From the NCBI GenBank assembly GCA_009927445.1, contig RFMZ01000235.1, forward strand, positions 1-34,779: a stretch of DNA of 34,779 nucleotides, in the 5' to 3' direction. The notes beneath the pieces were generated by a model. It had not been told where the DNA came from. It did not search any database and was given only the letters and a program-made list of their open reading frames with translations. Of this stretch, positions 16,926 to 24,099 are shown piece by piece (positions within the stretch are counted from its first letter, which is position 1; each line of letters starts with the position of its first letter). The position numbers and the translations under genes are program-made. This DNA comes from Betaproteobacteria bacterium (lineage in GTDB: Bacteria > Pseudomonadota > Gammaproteobacteria > Burkholderiales > Burkholderiaceae).

Positions 16926-17427
16926 ATATGGCCTGCTTTTTGCCTGGCTCATTTTACAAGCAGGCTGCAGTTCTTTTTATTCAGCGTCTAAGCATCCGAT
17001 AGTCCTTCATCCATCAAAGCCAATTGATCCTAAAGGAACTTCAAACTATCAGCCAGATGATATTGCAATAGCAGCTTCTAAATTGATTGGAGTGCCCTAT
17101 CGCTGGGGTGGAAATACCCCAGCTAGTGGCTTTGATTGTAGCGGTCTGGTCTATTATGTGTTTGCGCAATCACGTCAAATTTATCTGCCCAGAACCACCA
17201 GTGAAATGAGTAAATTTGGACAAAATATTCCAAAATCTGCTCTGACTCCAGGAGATCTAGTCTTCTTTAATACCCTCGGAGATCCTTATTCGCATGTCGG
17301 GATTTATACCGGCAAAGGAAAATTCGTGCACGCCCCAACATCTGGTGGAACTGTTCGGCAAGAAGACCTGAGTGCCAACTACTGGTCTTCTCGATTTACC
17401 GAGGCTAGACGTATGTCAACTAACTAA
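16906..17427 (+). CDS. NlpC/P60 family lipoprotein, probable cell-wall endopeptidase
   Basis: Predicted outer-membrane or periplasmic lipoprotein that cleaves peptidoglycan stem peptides, like Spr/MepS. Residues 1-21 form a lipoprotein signal with lipobox LQAGC (C21 lipidated). The NlpC/P60 domain covers about 50-170 with catalytic C78 in FDCSGLVYYVF, H130 in SHVGIY and H142 in VHAPTSG. The RWGGNTPASG lead-in is typical. At 173 residues it is a minimal single-domain form. The start lies inside the last codons of the PhoH gene, and the stop overlaps the convergent hydrolase gene by 8 bases, so transcripts from the two strands meet here without an intergenic terminator. Confidence 0.9.
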   Translation: MLQKFYKYGLLFAWLILQAGCSSFYSASKHPIVLHPSKPIDPKGTSNYQPDDIAIAASKLIGVPYRWGGNTPASGFDCSGLVYYVFAQSRQIYLPRTTSEMSKFGQNIPKSALTPGDLVFFNTLGDPYSHVGIYTGKGKFVHAPTSGGTVRQEDLSANYWSSRFTEARRMSTN

Positions 17428-18199
17428 TTTTATAAAAATCACACAAGTGCTGATTAAATAAAGCCGTCTGCTCAACATTAGAAATATGCGACGCTTCAGG
17501 AATAACATGGTACACAGAGCCCTGAATCTGCTCATGGATTTTTTGTGCCATGGCAGGCGGTGTACCGTGATCATCACTACCCACCACAATCAATGTGCGG
17601 CAGGTAATCTCTGGCAAACGATCAAAAGTATTAATCGCAGAAATTGCCTGCGCACAGCCAGCAAAACCCTCAACCGGCGTAGACCGTATTTGGGCAGTAA
17701 CAGCTTGCATTGCCGGGGAATTTTTTTCTTTATAGGGTGCAGTAAACCACCGGGACAAGGTACTATCAACTAAACCCTCCATCCCCTGCGCACGTGCAAT
17801 ATCAATCCGCTCACCCCACATTTGAACAGCATTATCCGGACGACGACTTGTCGTATCAGCAAGAACTAAACTAGCAAACACCTGCGGCTGAAGAAGCGCT
17901 AAAGTTTGACCAATCATTCCACCCATCGATAAACCAATCCAATGCGTTTGCTGCACACCTAACTCCTGGAATAGATCAGATGCATCCTTGGCTAATTGAT
18001 CTAAAGTATAAGGTGCACTCGAAACAACACTCTTGCCATGTCCACGCGTATCAAACCGCAACACCTTAAAGTGCTTCGTGAGTAATTCCATTTGCGGATC
18101 CCACATATTCAGATTACATGCTAAAGAATGCGATAGAGTCATCCATGGACCATTACCCGCAACTTCATAATAAATACCACCAACTGTCTGACCATTCAT
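17420..18199 (-). CDS. Alpha/beta hydrolase, similar to 3-oxoadipate enol-lactonases
   Basis: A 259-residue cytoplasmic alpha/beta hydrolase. The nucleophile is S91 in GLSMGGMIGQTL, the probable acid D210 in VVGSDDHGTP and the general base H238 in PEASHISNVEQ. Length, the RFDTRGHGKS motif (48-57) and the cap region resemble PcaD-type enol-lactonases of the beta-ketoadipate pathway, but no other genes of that pathway are visible, so the substrate stays open. A strong AAGGAG site precedes the ATG. It lies 29 bases after a Bug binding protein gene on the same strand, which suggests that a compound taken up from outside is hydrolysed by this enzyme. Confidence 0.85.
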   Translation of the reverse strand: MNGQTVGGIYYEVAGNGPWMTLSHSLACNLNMWDPQMELLTKHFKVLRFDTRGHGKSVVSSAPYTLDQLAKDASDLFQELGVQQTHWIGLSMGGMIGQTLALLQPQVFASLVLADTTSRRPDNAVQMWGERIDIARAQGMEGLVDSTLSRWFTAPYKEKNSPAMQAVTAQIRSTPVEGFAGCAQAISAINTFDRLPEITCRTLIVVGSDDHGTPPAMAQKIHEQIQGSVYHVIPEASHISNVEQTALFNQHLCDFYKIS

Positions 18200-18228
18200 T
18201 TTGCTATCTCCTTGATATGTAATTGAGA

Positions 18229-19206
18229 CTAATCAGCACTAATTTTAGCTAACTTAGCAACTCGCGTTAAATCTTTGATCTCATTTTCTATTAATTTATC
18301 AAATTGCTCTGGGGTACCTGACACAGGCTCTATCCCTAGACTTTGATAGCGCTCCTTCACATCGGGCAACTCATTGACGCGCTTCACCTCAGAGGCAATT
18401 TGCGCTAAGATTTCTTTTGGAGTATTCGCAGGCGCTAATAATCCATACCAAAATTCAAATTTATACCCAGGTGCACCAGACTCCGATAAGGTCGGCAGAT
18501 CAGGGAATTCTTTAAACCGTTTGATCGATGTAATACCAATCGCTTTGGCCCGGCCATCGCGCACCATGGCTACAGCGCTGGCATAAGGACTAATAAAAAA
18601 ATCAACTCGACCAGAAATAACCTCAGTAAGTGCCTCAGGAATTCCCTTCGTGGGAATATGCAACAACTCTAAGCCAGCATTTGCTTTTAATAATTCCGCG
18701 CCAAAATGCGAGCCACTGCCAACACCCGCCGAACTAAACGTTAATTTTCCGGGTTGCTTTTTGGCAAGCATAATTAGCTCAGCAACTGTATTAATTTTTA
18801 AATTCGGTGAAACAATCAATAAAGCCGGTCCAGTAGCAGTCGTCGTAATTGCATCAAAGTCTTTCATCGGATCAAAGGGCAACTTACTATAGATCGCTGG
18901 TGAAATAGCAAACGCGTTAGAGACTGATAATAATGTATACCCATCAGGCTTGGAAGAGGCGACTAATTGCGAGGCAATATTTGCGCCAGCACCAGGCTTA
19001 TTCTCGACGACAACACTTTGTCCCCATTTTTCAGAGAACTTTTGACCAAGCAAACGTGCTGTAATATCCGGCCCTCCACCTGGCGAAAAACCAACCACAA
19101 TCTTTACTTGCCTAGTAGGATAGTTGTCAGCTCGAGCTAAAGACCCAAGGACAAAACAACTCAGTAAAAAACTCATTGACAATCCCCAACCTACCTTGTT
19201 TAGCAT
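18229..19206 (-). CDS. Bug/TctC-family tripartite tricarboxylate transporter substrate-binding protein (first)
   Basis: Periplasmic binding protein of the Bug family, greatly expanded in Burkholderiales, which binds small carboxylates or amides. The 325 residues begin with a signal peptide ending near ARA, followed by the family start DNYPTRQVKIVVGFSPGGG. Further family blocks are SKPDGYTLLSVSN, PGKLTFSSAGVGSGSHFGAE (about 150-170) and AKAIGITS. GAGGAGAAAAT upstream of the ATG is a strong ribosome-binding site. It is divergent from a second Bug gene at 19385 and leads into the hydrolase gene. No TctA/TctB membrane partners are present, common for orphan Bug genes. Confidence 0.92.
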   Translation of the reverse strand: MLNKVGWGLSMSFLLSCFVLGSLARADNYPTRQVKIVVGFSPGGGPDITARLLGQKFSEKWGQSVVVENKPGAGANIASQLVASSKPDGYTLLSVSNAFAISPAIYSKLPFDPMKDFDAITTTATGPALLIVSPNLKINTVAELIMLAKKQPGKLTFSSAGVGSGSHFGAELLKANAGLELLHIPTKGIPEALTEVISGRVDFFISPYASAVAMVRDGRAKAIGITSIKRFKEFPDLPTLSESGAPGYKFEFWYGLLAPANTPKEILAQIASEVKRVNELPDVKERYQSLGIEPVSGTPEQFDKLIENEIKDLTRVAKLAKISAD

Positions 19207-19280
19207 ATTTTCTCCTCATTACAGATAACATCATCATACCGAAAATAATTAGCAAAATTCGAGTTTCACATGCCATTTTG

Positions 19281-19308
19281 TTGATTAATGAAAATTATTA
19301 CCTATAAT
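19281..19308 (+). promoter_or_regulatory. Promoter for the second Bug gene
   Basis: TTGATT (19281-19286) and TATAAT (19303-19308) are separated by 16 bases, a good sigma-70 type match. It lies in the divergent gap between the two Bug genes, about 75 bases before the ATG at 19385, leaving a leader of roughly 70 bases. A regulator binding in this gap could control both directions. Confidence 0.6.
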
Positions 19309-19384
19309 AGGGAAATTTTTCTAAATCCAAGTCTTGCTTACTACTTACGCTTGTGCTTACCAAAAAGCCTTTAGAAAGGGTACG

Positions 19385-20383
19385 ATGATCCGGTTCCAAT
19401 TCACTTCGCAAACAACTTTTTTTACACAGGTAGTCATTAGCTTGGGCTTTTTTAGCTGCAATGCATTTATACCAGTGCAAGCCGATAACTACCCTTCTAA
19501 AACAATTACGATTGTGGTACCAACTGCTCCCGGGGGTGCCAATGATGCGATGTCAAGAATCATCGCACAAGGCTTAAGTACGCGTCTCAATCAAACTGTG
19601 ATCGTCGATAATAAACCCGGGGCAAATGGCTCAATTGCGAGTGAATATGTCGCCCGTGCCAATCCAGACGGCTATACGATTATGTTTGGTTTTATCGCCA
19701 CCCATGGCATCAATCCCGTTCTTCAAAAACTCAAATATGATCCGATTAAAAGTTTTGAACCAATCGGACTTGTAGCTACTTCACCAACTCTCGTAGTGGC
19801 TAACCCGAATGTTCCAGTCCAAAATATTAAAGAACTCATCACCTACGTCAAATCCCAACCCGGTAAAATAAGTTATGCCTCTGCTGGTCAAGGTTCGGCC
19901 CCGCATCTCACGGGTGAATTATTTAAATCTGTGACTGGTCTAGAAATGCTGCACGTGCCATATAAAGGCTCCGCCCCTGCAGTGATGGATACGATTGCAG
20001 GTACAACGCAAATTATGTTTCCTAGTCTTTTTACAGGTTTTCCACAAGTCAAAGGCGGCAAGTTAAAAGCCCTTGCCATTGCTGGGAAAAAACGCTCAAG
20101 TGTTCTACCAAATGTACCAACACTTGCCGAACAAGGAATAGCAAATGTCGAAGTTGATCAGTGGTATGCCATGTTTGCACCTGCAAAAACTCCTAAAGAT
20201 ATTATTGATCTTTTAAATAAAAATATGAATCTCGTTTTAAATGAAAAATCTAATGAAAAAAAGATCGAAGATCAAGGGGCAGATGTTGATACCGGCACTC
20301 CAGAACAACTTGCCCAGCTCGTTGCAAAAGAAGCTGTGCGCTGGAAAAAAGTCGTTGAAGCTGCCAAAATTACTGTTGATTAA
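19385..20383 (+). CDS. Bug/TctC-family tripartite tricarboxylate transporter substrate-binding protein (second)
   Basis: A second periplasmic Bug-type binding protein, 332 residues from ATG 19385, which has AAAGGG just upstream; the frame is open back to 19334 but that extension is not signal-like. The signal peptide runs to about FIPVQA, followed by the family start DNYPSKTITIVVPTAPGGAND. Other blocks are ANPDGYTIMFG, PGKISYASAGQGSAPHLTGE and KALAIAGKKRS. It is clearly a paralogue of the divergent gene at 18229 but not a recent duplicate, since the sequences differ widely. It is followed after 18 bases by a ModA-like gene on the same strand. Confidence 0.92.
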   Translation: MIRFQFTSQTTFFTQVVISLGFFSCNAFIPVQADNYPSKTITIVVPTAPGGANDAMSRIIAQGLSTRLNQTVIVDNKPGANGSIASEYVARANPDGYTIMFGFIATHGINPVLQKLKYDPIKSFEPIGLVATSPTLVVANPNVPVQNIKELITYVKSQPGKISYASAGQGSAPHLTGELFKSVTGLEMLHVPYKGSAPAVMDTIAGTTQIMFPSLFTGFPQVKGGKLKALAIAGKKRSSVLPNVPTLAEQGIANVEVDQWYAMFAPAKTPKDIIDLLNKNMNLVLNEKSNEKKIEDQGADVDTGTPEQLAQLVAKEAVRWKKVVEAAKITVD

Positions 20384-20401
20384 TCTTTCCTGAATAAACC
20401 T

Positions 20402-21118
20402 ATGCCTATCCCAATCAAAGTAATTACTTCAGGTGCCTTTGCAGCAGCATTAAAACGCTTAGCACCACTGTACGAAGAGCAAACTGGACAGCCTATTGAT
20501 CTCCAGTTCGGTTCGTCAATTGGGGCAGCCCATGATTCCATTCCAACGCGTTTGAGTAATGGGCAACAGTTTGATATTTTAGTTTTAGCAGCCCCCGCCT
20601 TAGAAAAATTCATTTTGGATGGGACCATCAAACCAAACTCCCGTATTGATCTGGCAGGCTCAAAAATGGCAGCGGCGGTGCGAGCCAGCGACCCAGCTCC
20701 CGATCTCAGTACTCTTGAGTCCTTCAAACAGGTGCTCCTAAGTACCCCCCGAATTGCGTATTCGGCGAGTGCCAGTGGTACTTATTTATCCAGTGAAGTC
20801 TTCCCCAAGCTTGGTATTAGCGACCAAATGGCGATATCTGCAAAACGTATCTTTAGTGAGCGCGTTGGTACGATCTTGATGCGCAATGAAGCGGACTTAG
20901 GATTTCAACAAGTATCGGAATTATTACCAATTCACGGACTTACATTAATTCGTAAACTCCCTCCAGAAATAGAAAAAACTTTTTATTTTTCTGCTGGCAT
21001 CATGAATCAAACTCAACAACTACCAGCGGTTCAAAAGCTAATCTCTTTTTTAGCGTCGAAAGAGGCCGCCCCAATTATTATAGAAACGGGACTTGAGCCT
21101 GTGAAGACCACAGTGTAA
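20402..21118 (+). CDS. ModA-like substrate-binding domain protein without signal peptide
   Basis: A 238-residue protein of the extracellular solute-binding fold 11 (molybdate-binding ModA) type. Visible blocks are VITSGAFAAALKRLAPLYEE, LQFGSSIGAA, FDILVLAAPALEKFI and the hinge-like AYSASASGTYLSSE. The start MPIPIKVITSGAF enters the fold directly, with no hydrophobic leader and no cysteine, so the protein as written should stay in the cytoplasm. Cytoplasmic ModA-like proteins are annotated as molybdate-binding in related bacteria, but no permease or ATPase is near, so that ligand is doubtful. It is 18 bases after the Bug gene and probably in one operon with it. Confidence 0.8.
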   Translation: MPIPIKVITSGAFAAALKRLAPLYEEQTGQPIDLQFGSSIGAAHDSIPTRLSNGQQFDILVLAAPALEKFILDGTIKPNSRIDLAGSKMAAAVRASDPAPDLSTLESFKQVLLSTPRIAYSASASGTYLSSEVFPKLGISDQMAISAKRIFSERVGTILMRNEADLGFQQVSELLPIHGLTLIRKLPPEIEKTFYFSAGIMNQTQQLPAVQKLISFLASKEAAPIIIETGLEPVKTTV

Positions 21119-21217
21119 ACTTGTATCTAGTAATAGTTAGCTAGTAAAGTTACAGAACTGCAATCAACGCAGTAGGCAGGCCAAATTATTTCAAAGAACT
21201 CTGTCCGATAAAGTACT

Positions 21218-21613
21218 TCAGGGTCGCTCTAAGTATTGCGGGGCTGAATCTAAAATATCATCCCAAGAAGCCTTCGATCCCACAAAAATGTGCGACGAAA
21301 CTTTTTTGGTGATGACCGTATCCAAGGTCCCCATCCTTACCCGCATCGTTTTAGGTGTTGCATCGCGAAGACTATAAAGTTGAGAGCCGCACTTCTGACA
21401 AAAGGCCCGGTCTAGCGAACCCTCTACTCGATAAACTTGAACTAAATCATGGCCTGCAGTGACTGCAAACTGACTGCGCAAAATCTCTGTGGAGGTTACA
21501 AAAGCGGATCCACTTGCCTTTCGACAACGCTGGCAATGGCAATAAATAATAGGTCCAATTTCATCTTGGATTTGATAAGTGATTCCACCACATAAACAAG
21601 AACCCTGATTCAT
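21218..21613 (-). CDS. GFA family (CENP-V/GFA domain) zinc protein
   Basis: A 131-residue protein of the glutathione-dependent formaldehyde-activating (GFA/CENP-V) family. The zinc-binding cysteines are in the usual order: C6 and C8 in CLCGG, C25, C27 and C30 in CHCQRC, and C72 and C75 in FCQKCGSQLY. I chose ATG 21613, preceded by GAGGTG, over the GTG at 21619. Real catalytic roles are known for few members, and the name should not be read as proof of formaldehyde chemistry. It is separated by about 10 bases from the amidase gene upstream and is probably co-transcribed with it. Confidence 0.9.
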   Translation of the reverse strand: MNQGSCLCGGITYQIQDEIGPIIYCHCQRCRKASGSAFVTSTEILRSQFAVTAGHDLVQVYRVEGSLDRAFCQKCGSQLYSLRDATPKTMRVRMGTLDTVITKKVSSHIFVGSKASWDDILDSAPQYLERP

Positions 21614-21623
21614 ATTCACCTCA

Positions 21624-23000
21624 TCATTGTAGTTGCGGAATTTTTTTATGCCAACTAGTCTCCGATTGATATGCGTCTGCTATCTTTAATAATAAGGCTT
21701 CATCTAAAGACCTACCAATTAATTGAAATGCTAAAGGCATACCCACTTTAGAAAACCCTGCTGGCACACTCATTCCGGGTAGCCCCAAGTAATTTAAACT
21801 CTTCGTAACTTGCGTTACTTGCGCTAGTTTTTGTAAAATTTCCAGTCCCGTACCAGAAGAACTATCCGCAATACTAGGGGTCTGTACTTGTATTGTGGGC
21901 ACATGCAAAACGTCACAGTTCGCAAAAGATGTTCTCACAAAGTTCTCTAATATACCCTTGCGTGCGCTCATGGCCTGTTGATATTGCTCAGTAGTAAATG
22001 TATGTCCTAGCTCTATCCTTAAGCGGACTTGCTCAGCATAATCTTCAGGTCGTGTTTTGAGCCACTCTCGATGAATGCCTAAGGACTCAAAGGCCATCAC
22101 CCGTACCATCATTGAATTAATGAAACTCATATCAGGAACCTCTACCTCGACTAACTGTGCGCCTCGGTGACGTAATACGTCTAAACTCAAATCTAAAGCG
22201 ATGACCATTTCTTGATCAACATTTTCTCGATAATAAGTTCTCGGTATACCAATCCGAACACCCCTTAAATCACCGTTGAGATGCTCTTCATAGTTATTAG
22301 CATGCTCTGAAATAACCGTGAGTATCCTGGCGCAATCCCTTGCCGTTTGCGCCATCGGACCCACTACATCAAGCGATGGCGCTAAAGGAAAAACACCCTC
22401 CTCACTAATAAAAGCAGCAGTCGTCTTTAAACCCGTAACTCCACACATCGCCGAGGGGTGTCGAATGGAGCCACCCGTATCACTTCCGAGTGAGCCATAG
22501 ACGAGCCGAGCCGCCACTGCAATACCGGAACCGCTTGATGAGCCACCGCAACACATCTCCGGGTTCCAGGGGTTTTTTCCATGCCCATAATGCAAGTTAA
22601 AGCCGGTTGGACTTAAAGCAAACTCACACATATGTAAGGAGGCTAAGTTCACCTCCCCCTGCGCTTCTAAAAGATCAATCACTTTAGCATTTGACGCAGC
22701 GACTCGACCTCGCAAAATCTTCGACCCCACATGCGATTCACGTCCGGCCACACTGTATAAATCTTTGTGCGCTAAAGGCACACCATGCAATAAGCCGAGG
22801 GCTTGGCCTTGCGCTTGTAACTGATCTAATAACTTCGCTCTTGCCAAAGCCTCTTCTTCGAATATATGAAAAACGGCATTTAAAGCTATACCCGTGGTCT
22901 TTAAACGATCTAAAGACCACTGAACCATCTCAACTGCACTAATCTTTTTGGACGCAACTGCCTGCGCTGCACCAACCAAGTCTAATAATTGCAAATCCAT
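21624..23000 (-). CDS. Amidase signature family hydrolase
   Basis: A 458-residue amidase with the Ser-cisSer-Lys triad: K79 in PLAHKDLYS, the cis-serine in GGSSSGSG (152-159) and the nucleophile S178 in GSDTGGSIRHPS. The nearest named groups are aspartyl/glutamyl-tRNA amidotransferase subunit A-like proteins and aliphatic or aryl amidases. The absence of gatC/gatB neighbours and the catabolic context favour a free amidase. The exact substrate is unknown. An AAAAGGAAT site precedes the ATG. The gene lies 39 bases after the deacetylase gene and just before the GFA gene, all on the minus strand, so the three look like a small operon. Confidence 0.9.
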   Translation of the reverse strand: MDLQLLDLVGAAQAVASKKISAVEMVQWSLDRLKTTGIALNAVFHIFEEEALARAKLLDQLQAQGQALGLLHGVPLAHKDLYSVAGRESHVGSKILRGRVAASNAKVIDLLEAQGEVNLASLHMCEFALSPTGFNLHYGHGKNPWNPEMCCGGSSSGSGIAVAARLVYGSLGSDTGGSIRHPSAMCGVTGLKTTAAFISEEGVFPLAPSLDVVGPMAQTARDCARILTVISEHANNYEEHLNGDLRGVRIGIPRTYYRENVDQEMVIALDLSLDVLRHRGAQLVEVEVPDMSFINSMMVRVMAFESLGIHREWLKTRPEDYAEQVRLRIELGHTFTTEQYQQAMSARKGILENFVRTSFANCDVLHVPTIQVQTPSIADSSSGTGLEILQKLAQVTQVTKSLNYLGLPGMSVPAGFSKVGMPLAFQLIGRSLDEALLLKIADAYQSETSWHKKIPQLQ

Positions 23001-23039
23001 GCGGTTATTCCTTTTAAGGCCAATTCAATCAAAATCGAC

Positions 23040-23912
23040 CTATTGATTATTCTTAAACCAGTGATACATCTCTTCACCATTCATGTGCACAACGCCCTCA
23101 TGCTGATTGATGTAATCATAAACTTGCTTTAAATAGGCAATCCGAAATGGCTGACCACTAATATATGGATGAATAGCGATGGATAAGATTTTTGGCCGCT
23201 CACTCGCTTCTAAATAGTATTGATCAAAAGTGTCTGTACATTTTTTTGTCCAATAAGCGCCCTCGTGATGCTGCACGATCATCATCGGGATATCGTTGTT
23301 CTCTACCGTATAAGGCAATGTCATTAAAGGGCCATGGGCAGTTTTTATCTGAGTAGGCTCATCGTCATAAGGAAAATCGCCGACATACTTCACGCCTGCA
23401 GCAGCTAATAAGTCCGGGGTCTCAAAAGTTTGAGTCAGTCCGGGGCCAAGCCAACCAATTGGACGCTTACCCGTGAATTGCGTAATCGTGTCCATCGACT
23501 TCGTAATCATCTCAGCCTGATTTTCAACTTTATGAATCGGCATTTGTTCATAGGAATGACCCATAAACTCCCAACCAGCATCTAAACATGCTTGAGCAAC
23601 ACGCGGATAATCAATACAAACACGCGCATTCAGCGCTAAAGTGGGTTTTAACTTTAAATCATCATAGAGTTTTTTGAATCGCCAAAAGCCAACGCGCATA
23701 CCGTACTCATGCCAAGCCCAATTAGGTACGTCTGGCATCAGTGCTTGCCCTGTAGGAGCAGGAATAACCTGCCGCGCCATTGGTCGGGCGATATCCCAAA
23801 CTTCTAAATTGACGATCGTCCAAATAATGATCTTCGCATTATTTGGAAACTTTAAAGGTGGTCGATCTACAATCGCTGAAAATGTGGTCCGTTCGACAGG
23901 GGTCATTGCCAT
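23040..23912 (-). CDS. PuuE-like polysaccharide deacetylase family hydrolase
   Basis: A 290-residue NodB-fold protein of the group that includes the cofactor-independent allantoinase PuuE and other C-N hydrolases. Family features are YGMRVGFWRFKKLYDDLKLK (about 70-89), TLALNARV, GWEFMGHSYEQ and IGWLGPGLTQTFETPDLL. A strong AAGGAG lies 7 bases before the ATG. There is no signal peptide, so it acts in the cytoplasm on a small molecule rather than on a wall polymer. Co-location with an amidase and Bug-type uptake proteins suggests breakdown of an imported amide or cyclic ureide, but no other purine-degradation gene is present. Confidence 0.85.
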   Translation of the reverse strand: MAMTPVERTTFSAIVDRPPLKFPNNAKIIIWTIVNLEVWDIARPMARQVIPAPTGQALMPDVPNWAWHEYGMRVGFWRFKKLYDDLKLKPTLALNARVCIDYPRVAQACLDAGWEFMGHSYEQMPIHKVENQAEMITKSMDTITQFTGKRPIGWLGPGLTQTFETPDLLAAAGVKYVGDFPYDDEPTQIKTAHGPLMTLPYTVENNDIPMMIVQHHEGAYWTKKCTDTFDQYYLEASERPKILSIAIHPYISGQPFRIAYLKQVYDYINQHEGVVHMNGEEMYHWFKNNQ

Positions 23913-24099
23913 TCAAAATCTCCTTAGATGTATTGCATTAATTTCGCTTCTAATTTCTATTTTAAGCAATTAGAGCAATCTTCTGAAAAATCTTACCGAC
24001 GAACATGTCGAAGTTAAAATTCTAACGCTACAAACCCTCAATTTTTGTTCATTGCGCTGTTTTATTACTTATTTAGGATTGGTATGAGAATCTACCACC

